A stretch of 64,000 bases of DNA from contig CACEFF010000006.1 in assembly GCA_902558815.1 (NCBI GenBank), positions 1-64,000 of the forward strand, given 5' to 3'. Position 1 is the first letter of the stretch, and each line of letters starts with the position of its first letter. This stretch comes from an uncultured Pelagibacteraceae bacterium (GTDB taxonomy: Bacteria > Pseudomonadota > Alphaproteobacteria > Pelagibacterales > Pelagibacteraceae). The position numbers and the translations under genes are program-made. Below are positions 33,374-43,206 of the stretch, piece by piece. Under the pieces are notes generated by a model. It was not told where the DNA came from and ran no database searches. It saw nothing but the letters and a program-made list of their open reading frames with translations.

Positions 33374-33712
33374 ATGATATTTTTTTCTTTAAAAATATTG
33401 CTAGCTGCAACAATAATAGCTTTTGCTAGCTGGCTTTCAGGTCAAAATCCAAAGCTTGCAGGTTTTATTATTGCTTTACCTCTTGTATCACTAATAGCTA
33501 TTGCTTTGTCGTACTACGAGCATAATGATATTGAAAAAACAGTTCTTTTCACCAAAAGTATATTAATTGCAGTACCTGTAAGTTATTTATTTTTTTTACC
33601 TTTCTTTTTTTCAAAATCTTTAAATATGAATTTTTTCTTGATATATGGTGCGGGATTAGGTTTGTTAATTATTGGTTTTTTTATTCATAAATACATAACT
33701 AATTTTCTTTAA
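33374..33712 (+). CDS. Small multi-TM membrane protein, function unknown
   Basis: MIFFSLKILLAATIIAFASWLSGQNPKLAGFIIALPLVSLIAIALSYY; ATG at 33374 lies just after the zur stop; about four predicted TM segments. Confidence 0.7.
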   Translation: MIFFSLKILLAATIIAFASWLSGQNPKLAGFIIALPLVSLIAIALSYYEHNDIEKTVLFTKSILIAVPVSYLFFLPFFFSKSLNMNFFLIYGAGLGLLIIGFFIHKYITNFL

Positions 33713-33758
33713 TATAGTTACTCTCTAATAAACTCATGCAAATAATATTTAATAAAAG

Positions 33759-35201
33759 TTAATCAACTATTAAAGTATCTTTCGATCCACCACCTTGTGA
33801 ACTATTTACAATTGTACTTCCTTTTCTAAGAGCAACCCTAGTCAGGCCGCCAGTTGTTACATAATTAGTTTTACCACTTAAAACAAATGGTCTTAAATCT
33901 AAGTGTCTAGGCTCTATATTTTTTTCTGTAATTGTTGGAGCTGTTGATAATGTTTCTAAAGGTTGAGCAATATATTCCCTTGGGTTTTTCTTAATCTTCT
34001 CTGCCACCTCCTCTCTTTCCTTTGAAGAAGCCTTTGGACCAATCATTATTCCATATCCACCAGATGCATTAGCAGGCTTTACAACTAATTTAGATAGATT
34101 TTCTAAAACATATTTCTTTTGACTTTCATCATGACACAAATAAGTCTCGACTTGATTTAAGATGGGTTGTTCTCCTAAATAATAAACTATCATTCTATTT
34201 ACGTATGAATAAACAACCTTGTCATCAGCTACACCTGTACCCACTGCATTAATAATACCCACATTTTTTTTCAACCAGCATTTAAACAAACCTGGAACAC
34301 CAATAACGGAGTCTTTATTGAAGGCTTTTGGGTCTAAGAAATTATCGTCTAGTCTTCTGTATATACAATCAACTTTCAAAGGACCTTTTACAGTTTTCAT
34401 ATAAACGTTATCATTTTCAACAAAAAGATCTTTTCCTTCTACTAATGCAATACCCATTTGTTCAGCTAAAAAAGAATGTTCAAAATAAGCAGAATTATAA
34501 ATACCTGGTGTTAATACTACCATGTGGGGATGAGCAGTTTTTTTAGGTATACATTCGTTCATACAATTAAAAAGTTTGTTGGTGTATTGATGTATTGATG
34601 CAACTTTATATCTCGTAAAAAGTTCAGGAAAGACATCTCTCATAACCATTCTGTTCTCAAGCATATAAGAAACCCCTGAGGGTACTCTAAGATTATCTTC
34701 AAGTACCAAATAGTCTCCATTTTTATTCCTAATTAAATCTACTCCAGATATATTTGCCCAGGATTTATATTTAGGTGAAAATCCTTCACATTCTTTTACA
34801 TAATATGGTGAGTCAAAAATAATTTCTCTAGGTATGACATTATCTTTAAAAATTTTCTTTTGATTATAAACGTCATCAATAAATAAATTTAAGGCTTTAA
34901 CTCTTTGCTTTAGACCTTTAGTTACCTTGTTCCATTGTGATTTAGGAATGATTCTTGGAATAATATCTAATGGCCACTTCTTTTCCTCTGCCCTATTATT
35001 AGCAGCATAAACTCTAAAATTTATACCTCTAGCACTTATTGTGCTTTGGCAATTTTTTTCAATTTCTTGAAGTTTATCTTTTCCATATCTTTCTAAAATA
35101 TTTGAAATTATAACGGCATGTTTTCTTAATTTATTTTCATTGGTAAAATAACCATCGTATGCTTTAGTGGCATTGTAATTATCCCAGAGTTTTTCGCCCA
35201 T
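33759..35201 (-). CDS. Circularly permuted ATP-grasp protein
   Basis: YKSWANISGVDLIRNKNGDYLVLEDNLRVPSGVSYMLENR, VVLTPGIYNSAYFEHSFLAEQMGIALVEG, VKPANASGGYGIMIG. Confidence 0.9.
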   Translation of the reverse strand: MGEKLWDNYNATKAYDGYFTNENKLRKHAVIISNILERYGKDKLQEIEKNCQSTISARGINFRVYAANNRAEEKKWPLDIIPRIIPKSQWNKVTKGLKQRVKALNLFIDDVYNQKKIFKDNVIPREIIFDSPYYVKECEGFSPKYKSWANISGVDLIRNKNGDYLVLEDNLRVPSGVSYMLENRMVMRDVFPELFTRYKVASIHQYTNKLFNCMNECIPKKTAHPHMVVLTPGIYNSAYFEHSFLAEQMGIALVEGKDLFVENDNVYMKTVKGPLKVDCIYRRLDDNFLDPKAFNKDSVIGVPGLFKCWLKKNVGIINAVGTGVADDKVVYSYVNRMIVYYLGEQPILNQVETYLCHDESQKKYVLENLSKLVVKPANASGGYGIMIGPKASSKEREEVAEKIKKNPREYIAQPLETLSTAPTITEKNIEPRHLDLRPFVLSGKTNYVTTGGLTRVALRKGSTIVNSSQGGGSKDTLIVD

Positions 35202-35308
35202 AAAAGGATTGTTGAATAATTAGGGTAAACAATCAATTGCGATATAGTTATATCAGCTATGCTTGAATTTAATTATATGTTAATTAATTAATAATTATTA
35301 ATGATATT

Positions 35309-36037
35309 ATGACTTATTGTGTTGGTATCAAAGCTCAAGACGGAATTGTTTTCGCCTCAGACTCTAGAACAAATGCAGGATTAGATAATGTTAACATTTA
35401 CTCAAAAATGTTTGTTCATGATGTCGGTGATAGAAGTGTCATTATAGTTACTTCTGGAAATTTAGGTACATCTCAAGCAGTATATAAATCTATTGAAAAT
35501 GATCTTAAAGGTGACAATGGTATAAATTTAAACACATGCAAAGATTTCGATCAGATAGCATCCTACATTGGATCATTAAACATTAAACATTCAGCACCAA
35601 AAGGAATAAACACAGACACAGTTTTATTAGGTTCCTCATTTTTAGTTGGTGGTCAAATTAAAGGTCAACCATTAGAATTATACCTAGTGTACTCTCAAGG
35701 AAATTATATTAAACCAGCTGATAGCAAACCTTATCTAGTTATTGGTGAAGTAAAATACGGCAAACCCATTTTAGATAGAGTTATAAAACCAAGCGTATCT
35801 ATTGGTGATGCATCACGTTGTGCCCTAATCTCAATGGACTCAACTTTAAAAAGTGATTTAACAGTTGGCCCTCCTATTGACTTTGCTGTCTATAAAAAAG
35901 ATGAGTATAAAATTGCCTCACAAAAATGCTTAAATATTACCGATACTGAATATTCTAAGGTCTGTGATCAATGGTCGGATGGTATCTTTAAAATTTTTGA
36001 CTCTTTTCCAAGATTTGATTGGGAAGACACAAAATAA
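35309..36037 (+). CDS. Proteasome-type protease, Anbu/BPH-like family
   Basis: MTYCVGIKAQDGIVFASDSRTNAGLDNVNIYSKMFVHDV, N-terminal Thr after Met; divergent from ATP-grasp gene. Confidence 0.88.
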   Translation: MTYCVGIKAQDGIVFASDSRTNAGLDNVNIYSKMFVHDVGDRSVIIVTSGNLGTSQAVYKSIENDLKGDNGINLNTCKDFDQIASYIGSLNIKHSAPKGINTDTVLLGSSFLVGGQIKGQPLELYLVYSQGNYIKPADSKPYLVIGEVKYGKPILDRVIKPSVSIGDASRCALISMDSTLKSDLTVGPPIDFAVYKKDEYKIASQKCLNITDTEYSKVCDQWSDGIFKIFDSFPRFDWEDTK

Positions 36038-36106
36038 GATTATTTTTCCTATAAACTGTAATAAATTCTTAACATAACTGAAATAATAACAACGAAAGGG
36101 GATTTT

Positions 36107-36328
36107 ATGTTTATAAAAAAATATCTAAAGTGGATCAGTACGTTTCTAGTTTTAGTGGGAATACTCCTTACTAATTTAAATATATATCCATTAAATATAT
36201 ATTTTCATGGATTAGGAGTTGTTGGATGGACTATTGCAGGATTTATTAGCAAAGATAAGGCGATATTAACTAACTTTGGATTACAAATTCCATTGTTTGT
36301 AATTGGTATTTATAAAGTTATTTTTTAA
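36107..36328 (+). CDS. Small membrane protein (73 aa), unknown
   Basis: Two to three hydrophobic segments; upstream purine-rich CGAAAGGGG SD; abuts arsC. Confidence 0.7.
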   Translation: MFIKKYLKWISTFLVLVGILLTNLNIYPLNIYFHGLGVVGWTIAGFISKDKAILTNFGLQIPLFVIGIYKVIF

Positions 36329-36760
36329 ATGAAGAATGTATTGTTTGTATGCACAGGTAATTCAGCAAGAAGTATTATTGCTGAAAGTATAATAAATAAC
36401 GAGTATGACGATATGTATAAAGGTTTTAGTGCTGGGAGTAATCCAACAGGAAAAATTAATGAAGATGTGAAGAATTATTTATTATCAAAACATTATGATC
36501 TTTCAAATTATAGATCTAAAAATTTTAATGAGTTCGTTAATAATCATATTAAAATGGATTACGTGATTACAGTTTGTAATAATGCCAATAACGAAGTCTG
36601 CCCTATTTGGCCAAATAAAGATCAAATAATTCATTGGGATATAGAGGATCCTGTTAAATTACTTAATGAAACAAATGACTTAAATAAAAAAGATGAAATA
36701 ATTGAAAAAGTTTTTAACCATATTAATAAAAATATAAAGGAACTACTTAATGAAAAATAA
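36329..36760 (+). CDS. arsC: Arsenate reductase / low-molecular-weight phosphatase family
   Basis: VLFVCTGNSARSIIAESII (CX5R), VITVCNNANNEVCPIWP second and third Cys. Confidence 0.88.
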   Translation: MKNVLFVCTGNSARSIIAESIINNEYDDMYKGFSAGSNPTGKINEDVKNYLLSKHYDLSNYRSKNFNEFVNNHIKMDYVITVCNNANNEVCPIWPNKDQIIHWDIEDPVKLLNETNDLNKKDEIIEKVFNHINKNIKELLNEK

Positions 36761-37409
36761 AAGTCGTTATTTTCTTGCTGAACTATTAGGCAGTTGTTTT
36801 TTGGTAATGATTATTGTTGGTTCAGGTTTAATGGCTGAAAACTTAACTAATGATGTTGCTGTGATGTTAGTAGCTAATACTATAGCAACAGGAGCAGGTT
36901 TATTTGTACTTATTACTGTTTTTGCTGATGTATCAGGAGCTCACTTTAATCCATTTGTAAGTATCGCAATGACAATAACAGGCAAATTAAAAAAGAAACT
37001 ATTACCCTTTTATATTATTGCTCAATTAGTTGGTTGCTTGATTGGTGTTGGTTTAGCTAATTTCTTTTTTGAACATGAAATTTATGAATTATCTACTAAG
37101 TCAAGAGATGGGATTTATATATTTACATCTGAGGTAATAGCAACATTAGGGCTTATAACAATAATTTTTGGGTCTATGAAGTCAGGCAAAATTGCTGTTG
37201 CTGCTAGTGTTGGTCTTTATATTACTGCTGGTTATTGGTTTACTTCTTCAACTTCTTTTGCAAATCCTGCGGTTGCTATTGCTAGAACATTTACAGAATC
37301 TTTTACTGGTATTAGTTATTTAAATACTCCTTATTATATTTTAGCTGAGCTTATTGGAATGTTAATTGCTGTACTTATTGTTAAAAAGTTATTTTTAGAA
37401 AAAAATTGA
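36750..37409 (+). CDS. MIP/aquaporin family channel
   Basis: ELLGSCFLVMIIVGSG, SGAHFNPFVSIA (NPF in place of first NPA), SFANPAVAIART (second NPA). Confidence 0.9.
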   Translation: MKNKSRYFLAELLGSCFLVMIIVGSGLMAENLTNDVAVMLVANTIATGAGLFVLITVFADVSGAHFNPFVSIAMTITGKLKKKLLPFYIIAQLVGCLIGVGLANFFFEHEIYELSTKSRDGIYIFTSEVIATLGLITIIFGSMKSGKIAVAASVGLYITAGYWFTSSTSFANPAVAIARTFTESFTGISYLNTPYYILAELIGMLIAVLIVKKLFLEKN

Positions 37410-37897
37410 AAAATATAAAACTTACCAATCGAATAAGTTTAATTAACAAAAAATTTAAAAAAAAAGAGTTTTATCATTATCTTAAAACTTCTAATCTTTC
37501 ATTAGTAATACCTAAGATTAAAGACAAATATGTAGTAGTTTCCCAAAAAAGAGTTCCAATTAATAAAATTAATTACGAGTTTCCTTCTGGCATAGTAGAA
37601 AAAAAGGAAACAACTCTCCAATCAGCATATAAGGAATTAAGAGAAGAAACAGGATATAGATCAAGATCAAAATTGACTAAAATAATAACTTTTTATAATG
37701 AACCTGGAAGACTAACTACTAAAATTACTGGTTATTACACAGAAGACTTAATTAAAATTTCGAAACCAGAACAAGGTATTAGAATTCATCTTTTTAATCA
37801 AAGAGAGATATTTAAATTAATATTAAATCAAAAATTCAATAATAGTTCTCATATAGCAATGTTTTTTTATTTAATAACAGTTCTTAAAAAAATATAA
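37406..37897 (+). CDS. NUDIX hydrolase
   Basis: FPSGIVEKKETTLQSAYKELREETGY Nudix box; probable TTG start overlapping aquaporin stop. Confidence 0.87.
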   Translation: MKNIKLTNRISLINKKFKKKEFYHYLKTSNLSLVIPKIKDKYVVVSQKRVPINKINYEFPSGIVEKKETTLQSAYKELREETGYRSRSKLTKIITFYNEPGRLTTKITGYYTEDLIKISKPEQGIRIHLFNQREIFKLILNQKFNNSSHIAMFFYLITVLKKI

Positions 37898-37976
37898 ACT
37901 AAAGGTTGTATCAAAATATCTTTTTTATTTAAGGATTATATGATTAAATCAAATATTAAATAATTCGGAGGCAGTA

Positions 37977-38186
37977 ATGAGAAAAAAACTAAAAAAAAAT
38001 GAAAAGAAAAAAACAAAGATATTAAAATCAATAGACAAACTTAAAAATAAAATTACAGCAAAAGAAAAAAAATTATCAAGCCTTAATATTAAAATTGCTG
38101 GTCTAGAAAAAAAGGTTGCAGAAAAAAAAGCAAAAAAGCTTGCTAAGAAAAATGCAGAGCAGTCTCCTGCATCTATAAATAATTAA
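37977..38186 (+). CDS. Short Lys-rich coiled-coil protein (69 aa), unknown
   Basis: Strong SD (TTCGGAGGCAGTAATG); highly basic heptad-like sequence. Confidence 0.6.
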   Translation: MRKKLKKNEKKKTKILKSIDKLKNKITAKEKKLSSLNIKIAGLEKKVAEKKAKKLAKKNAEQSPASINN

Positions 38187-38197
38187 TTCCAAATCGT

Positions 38198-38231
38198 CTT
38201 TCTCCCTTCTCATTTAAGAGAAGGAAGAAAG
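38198..38231. terminator. Stem-loop after the small basic ORF, possible transcript end or stabilising hairpin
   Basis: CTTTCTcCCTTCTC-ATTTAA-GAGAAGGaAGAAAG, 13 pairs with one mismatch; no clear T-tract follows. Confidence 0.45.
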
Positions 38232-38345
38232 TAGTTAATCAACAAAATTTAAATATATGACAGAAAATTTAACTAATTATTTAATTTAAATTAAAATAAT
38301 GTTACAAAAAAATAACACTCAATTAAAAATAGAATTAAATTTAAT

Positions 38346-39857
38346 TTATCTTGAATTATTTGAGTAAATTACTCTTGGTTCTAAAAATAATTCTCTAGCA
38401 AGAGCTTTAAATCTTTTAGTAACTTGTTTTGAGATTATTTCTTGATGTTGTGATGGAATTTTTAAAAATACAGCATTACCTCTTTTATACAATTTAAACT
38501 CTTCAAGAAATATCGTAGATATCGAGGTCAATGATTGTGAAAATCTCAATGCTGCTCCAACTTGTTTGCTTGAAAAAATTTCATTATTATTTAAAAAAGT
38601 TAGATACTCCATCTTTGGATTATACTTGATACTACAGTACCGCCAATAACATGACAAAGCTAATTGTATTCTTTCTTTATGAGTCAATCTAAGTAAAGGA
38701 GTATTTATTGTTTCTTGAAATACCAATTCAGCTTTTTGAAATGCTCCTAATCCCCAATCCATATGACTTAATACACATGCCAGATATAATAATTTCTTAT
38801 TAAAATGTTCATTGCCTTCAAAAACTGGCTGAATAAAATCATAATATTTTTTATAGTTCGATCCTAGATCACCTCTTTTTTTTGCAATATTCTCAAGTGC
38901 TTTATGAAAAATTTCTGATTCTTTTACATCTTTAAAATAGTCAATTGATAAAGAACCTTCACGCAAACCGCTTATAGAACAAATTATATTTCTTGGATTT
39001 GTAACTCTCATAATTTCATCAAGTATAATGCAACTATAAGGTAAATACGCTGTTCTAGATTTTGAAATATACTCAACTGTTTTAAGTTTAGATTTATTAA
39101 AAGATGAAATTTTTTCAACAAACTTAGATAAAACATTGTTATCAATACTATATTGATGAATTATATGTACCGGATGATTATTTTGAAAAAGATGTAATTT
39201 AAATAATGCTCGCCAGGTACCTCCAACTAAATATAGATTATTAAATTTCTTTTTTGAAAGCCATTTTTCTTCTCTTAATAATTTTTTGATATATTTTGCT
39301 AAATTTCTTTTTTTAACTATAGGATTATTTAATAATCTTAAAACTCCAACAGGTAATGAGGTTTTATTAGTAACTATATTATTTTCAACTCGAGCTAATT
39401 CTAAACTTCCACCTCCAAGATCAGCAACTAATCCATTGACATTTTCAAAGCCTATTTTTACTCCCTCAGCTGAGCATTCAGCTTCTTCTTCACCAGATAA
39501 TATATTAATCTTAGTTTTAAAAAGTTTTTCAACTTCATTAATAAATGGTTTTGTATCAGTTGCTTCTCTTAAAACTGCTGTTGCAATGATTTTAAGATTT
39601 GTGATTTTTGAAACATTTAAAATTTCAGAGAATCTTTTTAAAACTTTTAAAGCATATTCGGTACCAGATCTGTGAAGTTTTTTGGATTTATCTAAATTTT
39701 TTCCAAGTTCACAAACTGCTTTTTCATTAAAAAAAGGCACACGAGAAGAACTGAAATCTTCATAAATTAGCATTCTTATAGAGTTTGATCCAATGTCTAT
39801 TATAGCTAATTTTGCCTGATTTAATTTTAAACTATTTTTACTTTTAATTACTTCCAC
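38346..39857 (-). CDS. ppx: Exopolyphosphatase (Ppx/GppA family)
   Basis: AIIDIGSNSIRMLIYE, IATAVLREATD, GLVADLGGGSLELARV, LPVGVLRL. Confidence 0.93.
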   Translation of the reverse strand: MEVIKSKNSLKLNQAKLAIIDIGSNSIRMLIYEDFSSSRVPFFNEKAVCELGKNLDKSKKLHRSGTEYALKVLKRFSEILNVSKITNLKIIATAVLREATDTKPFINEVEKLFKTKINILSGEEEAECSAEGVKIGFENVNGLVADLGGGSLELARVENNIVTNKTSLPVGVLRLLNNPIVKKRNLAKYIKKLLREEKWLSKKKFNNLYLVGGTWRALFKLHLFQNNHPVHIIHQYSIDNNVLSKFVEKISSFNKSKLKTVEYISKSRTAYLPYSCIILDEIMRVTNPRNIICSISGLREGSLSIDYFKDVKESEIFHKALENIAKKRGDLGSNYKKYYDFIQPVFEGNEHFNKKLLYLACVLSHMDWGLGAFQKAELVFQETINTPLLRLTHKERIQLALSCYWRYCSIKYNPKMEYLTFLNNNEIFSSKQVGAALRFSQSLTSISTIFLEEFKLYKRGNAVFLKIPSQHQEIISKQVTKRFKALARELFLEPRVIYSNNSR

Positions 39858-42000
39858 TTTTAATCAATCTTAAGTGCAGTTGTTTAGGCTGCATTCTTAG
39901 TTTAGCTTTACCTCTTCCAGATAAGCTCGGATTATTCATAAAATATTCATGAGCTGAAAAGGAATCGCTCTTACTATATTTAATTTTTTTATAATTACCA
40001 TCAGCTTCAAGTTCCCAGCTCTGATTAGTATCAAGATAATTTGCCAACATTATTTGATCTAAGATTTGTTCATGAACAGTCTCATTTTCAATTGGGACTA
40101 GAAGTTCTACCCTTCGATTTAAATTTCTTGGCATTAAATCAGCTGACGAAATATATACTTTTGCATTTCTATTAGGCATTTTTTTTGTACCATTACTAAA
40201 GCAGTAAATTCTAGAATGCTCTAAAAATCTTCCTATGATACTTTTTACAAATATGTTTTCTGATCTATCTTTTACTCCTGGTCTTAAACAACAAACACCC
40301 CTTACAAATAAATGAACTTTTACACCAGCATTCGAAGCTTCATAAAATTTATCAATAATTTCTGGATCTACTAAAGAGTTCATTTTTGCCCAAATAGCTG
40401 CAAATTTTCCATTTTTAGAATTTTTAATTTCAGCATCAATATTTTCATTTAGGGTTTGTCTCATATTTACTGGCGAAATAGAAATTTTATTTAAATTTTT
40501 TGGTTTTGCGTATCCTGTTACATAATTGAAAAACTTTTCAACATCTGATGCCATTTTCTTATCACAACTAAATAAAGACAAATCAGTATAAATTTTAGCA
40601 TTTACTGGATGATAATTGCCAGTTCCTAAATGAAAATAAGTTTGTATTTTACCCTGTTCTCTTCTTAAAACTAATGATGATTTTGCATGAGTTTTATATT
40701 TAGCAAAACCATAAACAATTTGAACACCTACTTTTTCTAAACTTCTTGATAGTTGAATATTAGCTTCCTCATCAAATCTAGCTTTAATTTCAATTAAAGC
40801 GGTAACTGTTTTTCCGTTTTCTGCAGCTGTTATTAAAGCTTTAACAATAGGTGAGTCTAGAGTTGTTCTATATAGAGTTTGTTTTATAGCTATAACTTTT
40901 TTATCATTTGCTGCTTGGTTTAAAAATTCAATTACTGAGTCAAATGTTTCAAAAGGATGATGAACAACTAAATCTTTCTTTTTAATAGTTTCAAAAAAAT
41001 TATCATTATATTCTTTTAATCTTTCAACTTCTCTAGGTGTAAAATGTTTAAATCTTAATTTTGGATTTTTTACTTTACATATTTGATCTATATCTTGAAT
41101 TCCAACAAGGCCAGCAACATCATAAATATAGTCAGGATTTATATCTAATTTATTAGTTATAAATCTTATCAATTCGTTATCACTATTTTCAAGAACCTCT
41201 AAACGAACAATATCACCCGTTCTACGTCTTTTTAAAGCCAATTCAAAAGATCTAACCAAATCTTCTGCTTCCTCTTGAATCTCTACATCGCTGTCTCTTA
41301 TTACTCTAAAAATCATTTTCTTTTCTAAATCATGATCTGGAAAAATTTCATTAGCAAAAAAACTTATTACATCATCTAGAATCACAAATTTCTTATGATT
41401 TTTTGAAGACTCAATTTCAATAAATCTAGATAATGCTTTTGGTATTACTATTATTGAGTTTAAAATCCTTTTTTTATTTTTTTTTCTTAACTTCATTACA
41501 ATTGCTCTTCCTTGATTGATTATAAATGGAAATGGATGTGCAGGATCAATTGCTGATGGTGTTAATAAAGGGTAAATCTCTTCTTTAAATATTTCTAAAA
41601 GTTTTTTTTTATCCTTAGTATTTAAATTAACTGGTTTAACTAAATTGATATTATTTTTTTTTAATTCCATAATCAGTTGAATAAAAATTTTGTTCTGTTT
41701 TTTTAATAGATTCTTAGTTTCAAGCACTACCTCATCCATTTGCTCTTCAGGTGTCAAACCATCAGAGCTTAGTGAGTCAACTTCTTGTTTTATTTGACTA
41801 TATAACCCAGCTACACGGACCATAAAAAATTCATCTAGATTAGACCCAGCAATTGATAAAAACTTTACTCTTTCATAAAGAGGATTTTCGATATTTTGCG
41901 CCTCTAAAAGTACTCTATCGTTGAATTTTAACCAAGAAAGCTCTCTATTTATATATTTAGATTTCAACTCTTCTTTATGTTGTTTTTTTAAAGCAGTCAT
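39844..42000 (-). CDS. ppk1: Polyphosphate kinase
   Basis: YINRELSWLKFNDRVLLEA, HPFETFDSVIEFLNQAA, KTHAKSSLVLRRE, YISSADLMPRNLNRRVE. Confidence 0.96.
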   Translation of the reverse strand: MTALKKQHKEELKSKYINRELSWLKFNDRVLLEAQNIENPLYERVKFLSIAGSNLDEFFMVRVAGLYSQIKQEVDSLSSDGLTPEEQMDEVVLETKNLLKKQNKIFIQLIMELKKNNINLVKPVNLNTKDKKKLLEIFKEEIYPLLTPSAIDPAHPFPFIINQGRAIVMKLRKKNKKRILNSIIVIPKALSRFIEIESSKNHKKFVILDDVISFFANEIFPDHDLEKKMIFRVIRDSDVEIQEEAEDLVRSFELALKRRRTGDIVRLEVLENSDNELIRFITNKLDINPDYIYDVAGLVGIQDIDQICKVKNPKLRFKHFTPREVERLKEYNDNFFETIKKKDLVVHHPFETFDSVIEFLNQAANDKKVIAIKQTLYRTTLDSPIVKALITAAENGKTVTALIEIKARFDEEANIQLSRSLEKVGVQIVYGFAKYKTHAKSSLVLRREQGKIQTYFHLGTGNYHPVNAKIYTDLSLFSCDKKMASDVEKFFNYVTGYAKPKNLNKISISPVNMRQTLNENIDAEIKNSKNGKFAAIWAKMNSLVDPEIIDKFYEASNAGVKVHLFVRGVCCLRPGVKDRSENIFVKSIIGRFLEHSRIYCFSNGTKKMPNRNAKVYISSADLMPRNLNRRVELLVPIENETVHEQILDQIMLANYLDTNQSWELEADGNYKKIKYSKSDSFSAHEYFMNNPSLSGRGKAKLRMQPKQLHLRLIKSGSN

Positions 42001-42013
42001 ATATTTAGATTTT

Positions 42014-42538
42014 ATGTATCAATTATACGTCATGAGACACGCAAAATCTAGTTGGGATGATTTAAGTATTAATGATTTTGATAGACCACTTACTAAAAGA
42101 GGCAAGAAAAATGCAAAAATGATTTGTGAATTTTTTGTTAAAAAAAAATTTGAATTTGATTATGCATTAATTTCATCATCAAAAAGAACAAAAAAAACTT
42201 TTCAAATTTTATCCAAGAAAATTAATAAGCCAAAAAAAGTTAATTTTTCAAAAGATTTATATTTAGTTGATGAGAATGCAATTGTAAAAAAAATTAAAGA
42301 AATATCCAGTGAATATAAATCAATTTTGATTATAAACCATGAACCATCAGTGAAAAATTTAGTACGAAATCTTACAAAAAATCATAATACGAATAATTTT
42401 AAACTAATGAATTATAAATTCCCAACAGCAGCATTTGCAAAAATTGAGTTTGATATTAAATCCTGGAATGAAGTTGAGAAAAAGGGAGTATTAAAAAAAT
42501 TTATAAGACCCAAAGATCTTCAAGATTCTAAAGAATAA
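42014..42538 (+). CDS. SixA-like phosphohistidine phosphatase
   Basis: MYQLYVMRHAKSSWDD (RHG-like motif), DRPLTKRGKKNAKMI; start at ATG 42014, not the track start. Confidence 0.88.
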   Translation: MYQLYVMRHAKSSWDDLSINDFDRPLTKRGKKNAKMICEFFVKKKFEFDYALISSSKRTKKTFQILSKKINKPKKVNFSKDLYLVDENAIVKKIKEISSEYKSILIINHEPSVKNLVRNLTKNHNTNNFKLMNYKFPTAAFAKIEFDIKSWNEVEKKGVLKKFIRPKDLQDSKE

Positions 42539-43203
42539 CCAGCTGATCTTACTGTTCTAATTAATGGTTTTGTATTTTGTATGTTAATTGCTTGTCTTAA
42601 TCTTCTAATATGAACATCAACTGTTCTAGACTCAACATATATATTTTCTCCCCAAACATTGTTTAAGAGTTGTTCTCTTGAATAAACTCTTTTTGGATTT
42701 TTGATAAAAAAATCTAAGAGTTTAAATTCAGTTGGACCCAAAGTAATTTCTTTATCTTTTCTATAAACTCTTTTTGTAATCCGATCTATTTTTAAATCAG
42801 TAAATTCTACAATGTCTGATGATGATTGAGGTTTAGATCTTCTCAATAAAGATTTAATTCTAGCATTCAATTCTTTTTGACTAAAAGGTTTAGTTACATA
42901 ATCATCTGCACCTGTATCAAATGCTTTTAATTTGTCTTCTTCCTCCCCTTTTGCAGTTAACATAATGACAGGAATATCATTAAACTTATTATCTTTTTTT
43001 AAGTTTTTACAAATTTCAACACCAGATAATTCTGGTAACATCCAATCCATTAATATTAAATCTGGCTGTTTTAATTTTATTTGTTTAAGAGCATCTTCTC
43101 CATTTTCTGAATGACTGACTTTATAACCTTCTTTTTCAAGATTATACTTTAACAAACTAACAATTGATGCTTCATCTTCAGCTATGAAAACATGAGCTGA
43201 CAT
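42520..43203 (-). CDS. phoB: Phosphate response regulator PhoB
   Basis: Receiver domain (LILMDWMLPELSG) plus OmpR-type winged helix; in the pst-phoU cluster. Confidence 0.93.
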   Translation of the reverse strand: MSAHVFIAEDEASIVSLLKYNLEKEGYKVSHSENGEDALKQIKLKQPDLILMDWMLPELSGVEICKNLKKDNKFNDIPVIMLTAKGEEEDKLKAFDTGADDYVTKPFSQKELNARIKSLLRRSKPQSSSDIVEFTDLKIDRITKRVYRKDKEITLGPTEFKLLDFFIKNPKRVYSREQLLNNVWGENIYVESRTVDVHIRRLRQAINIQNTKPLIRTVRSAGYSLES

Positions 43204-43206
43204 AAA

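Noticed and set aside
39286-39675. 129-aa ORF antisense to ppx
   Set aside because: Shadow ORF inside ppx
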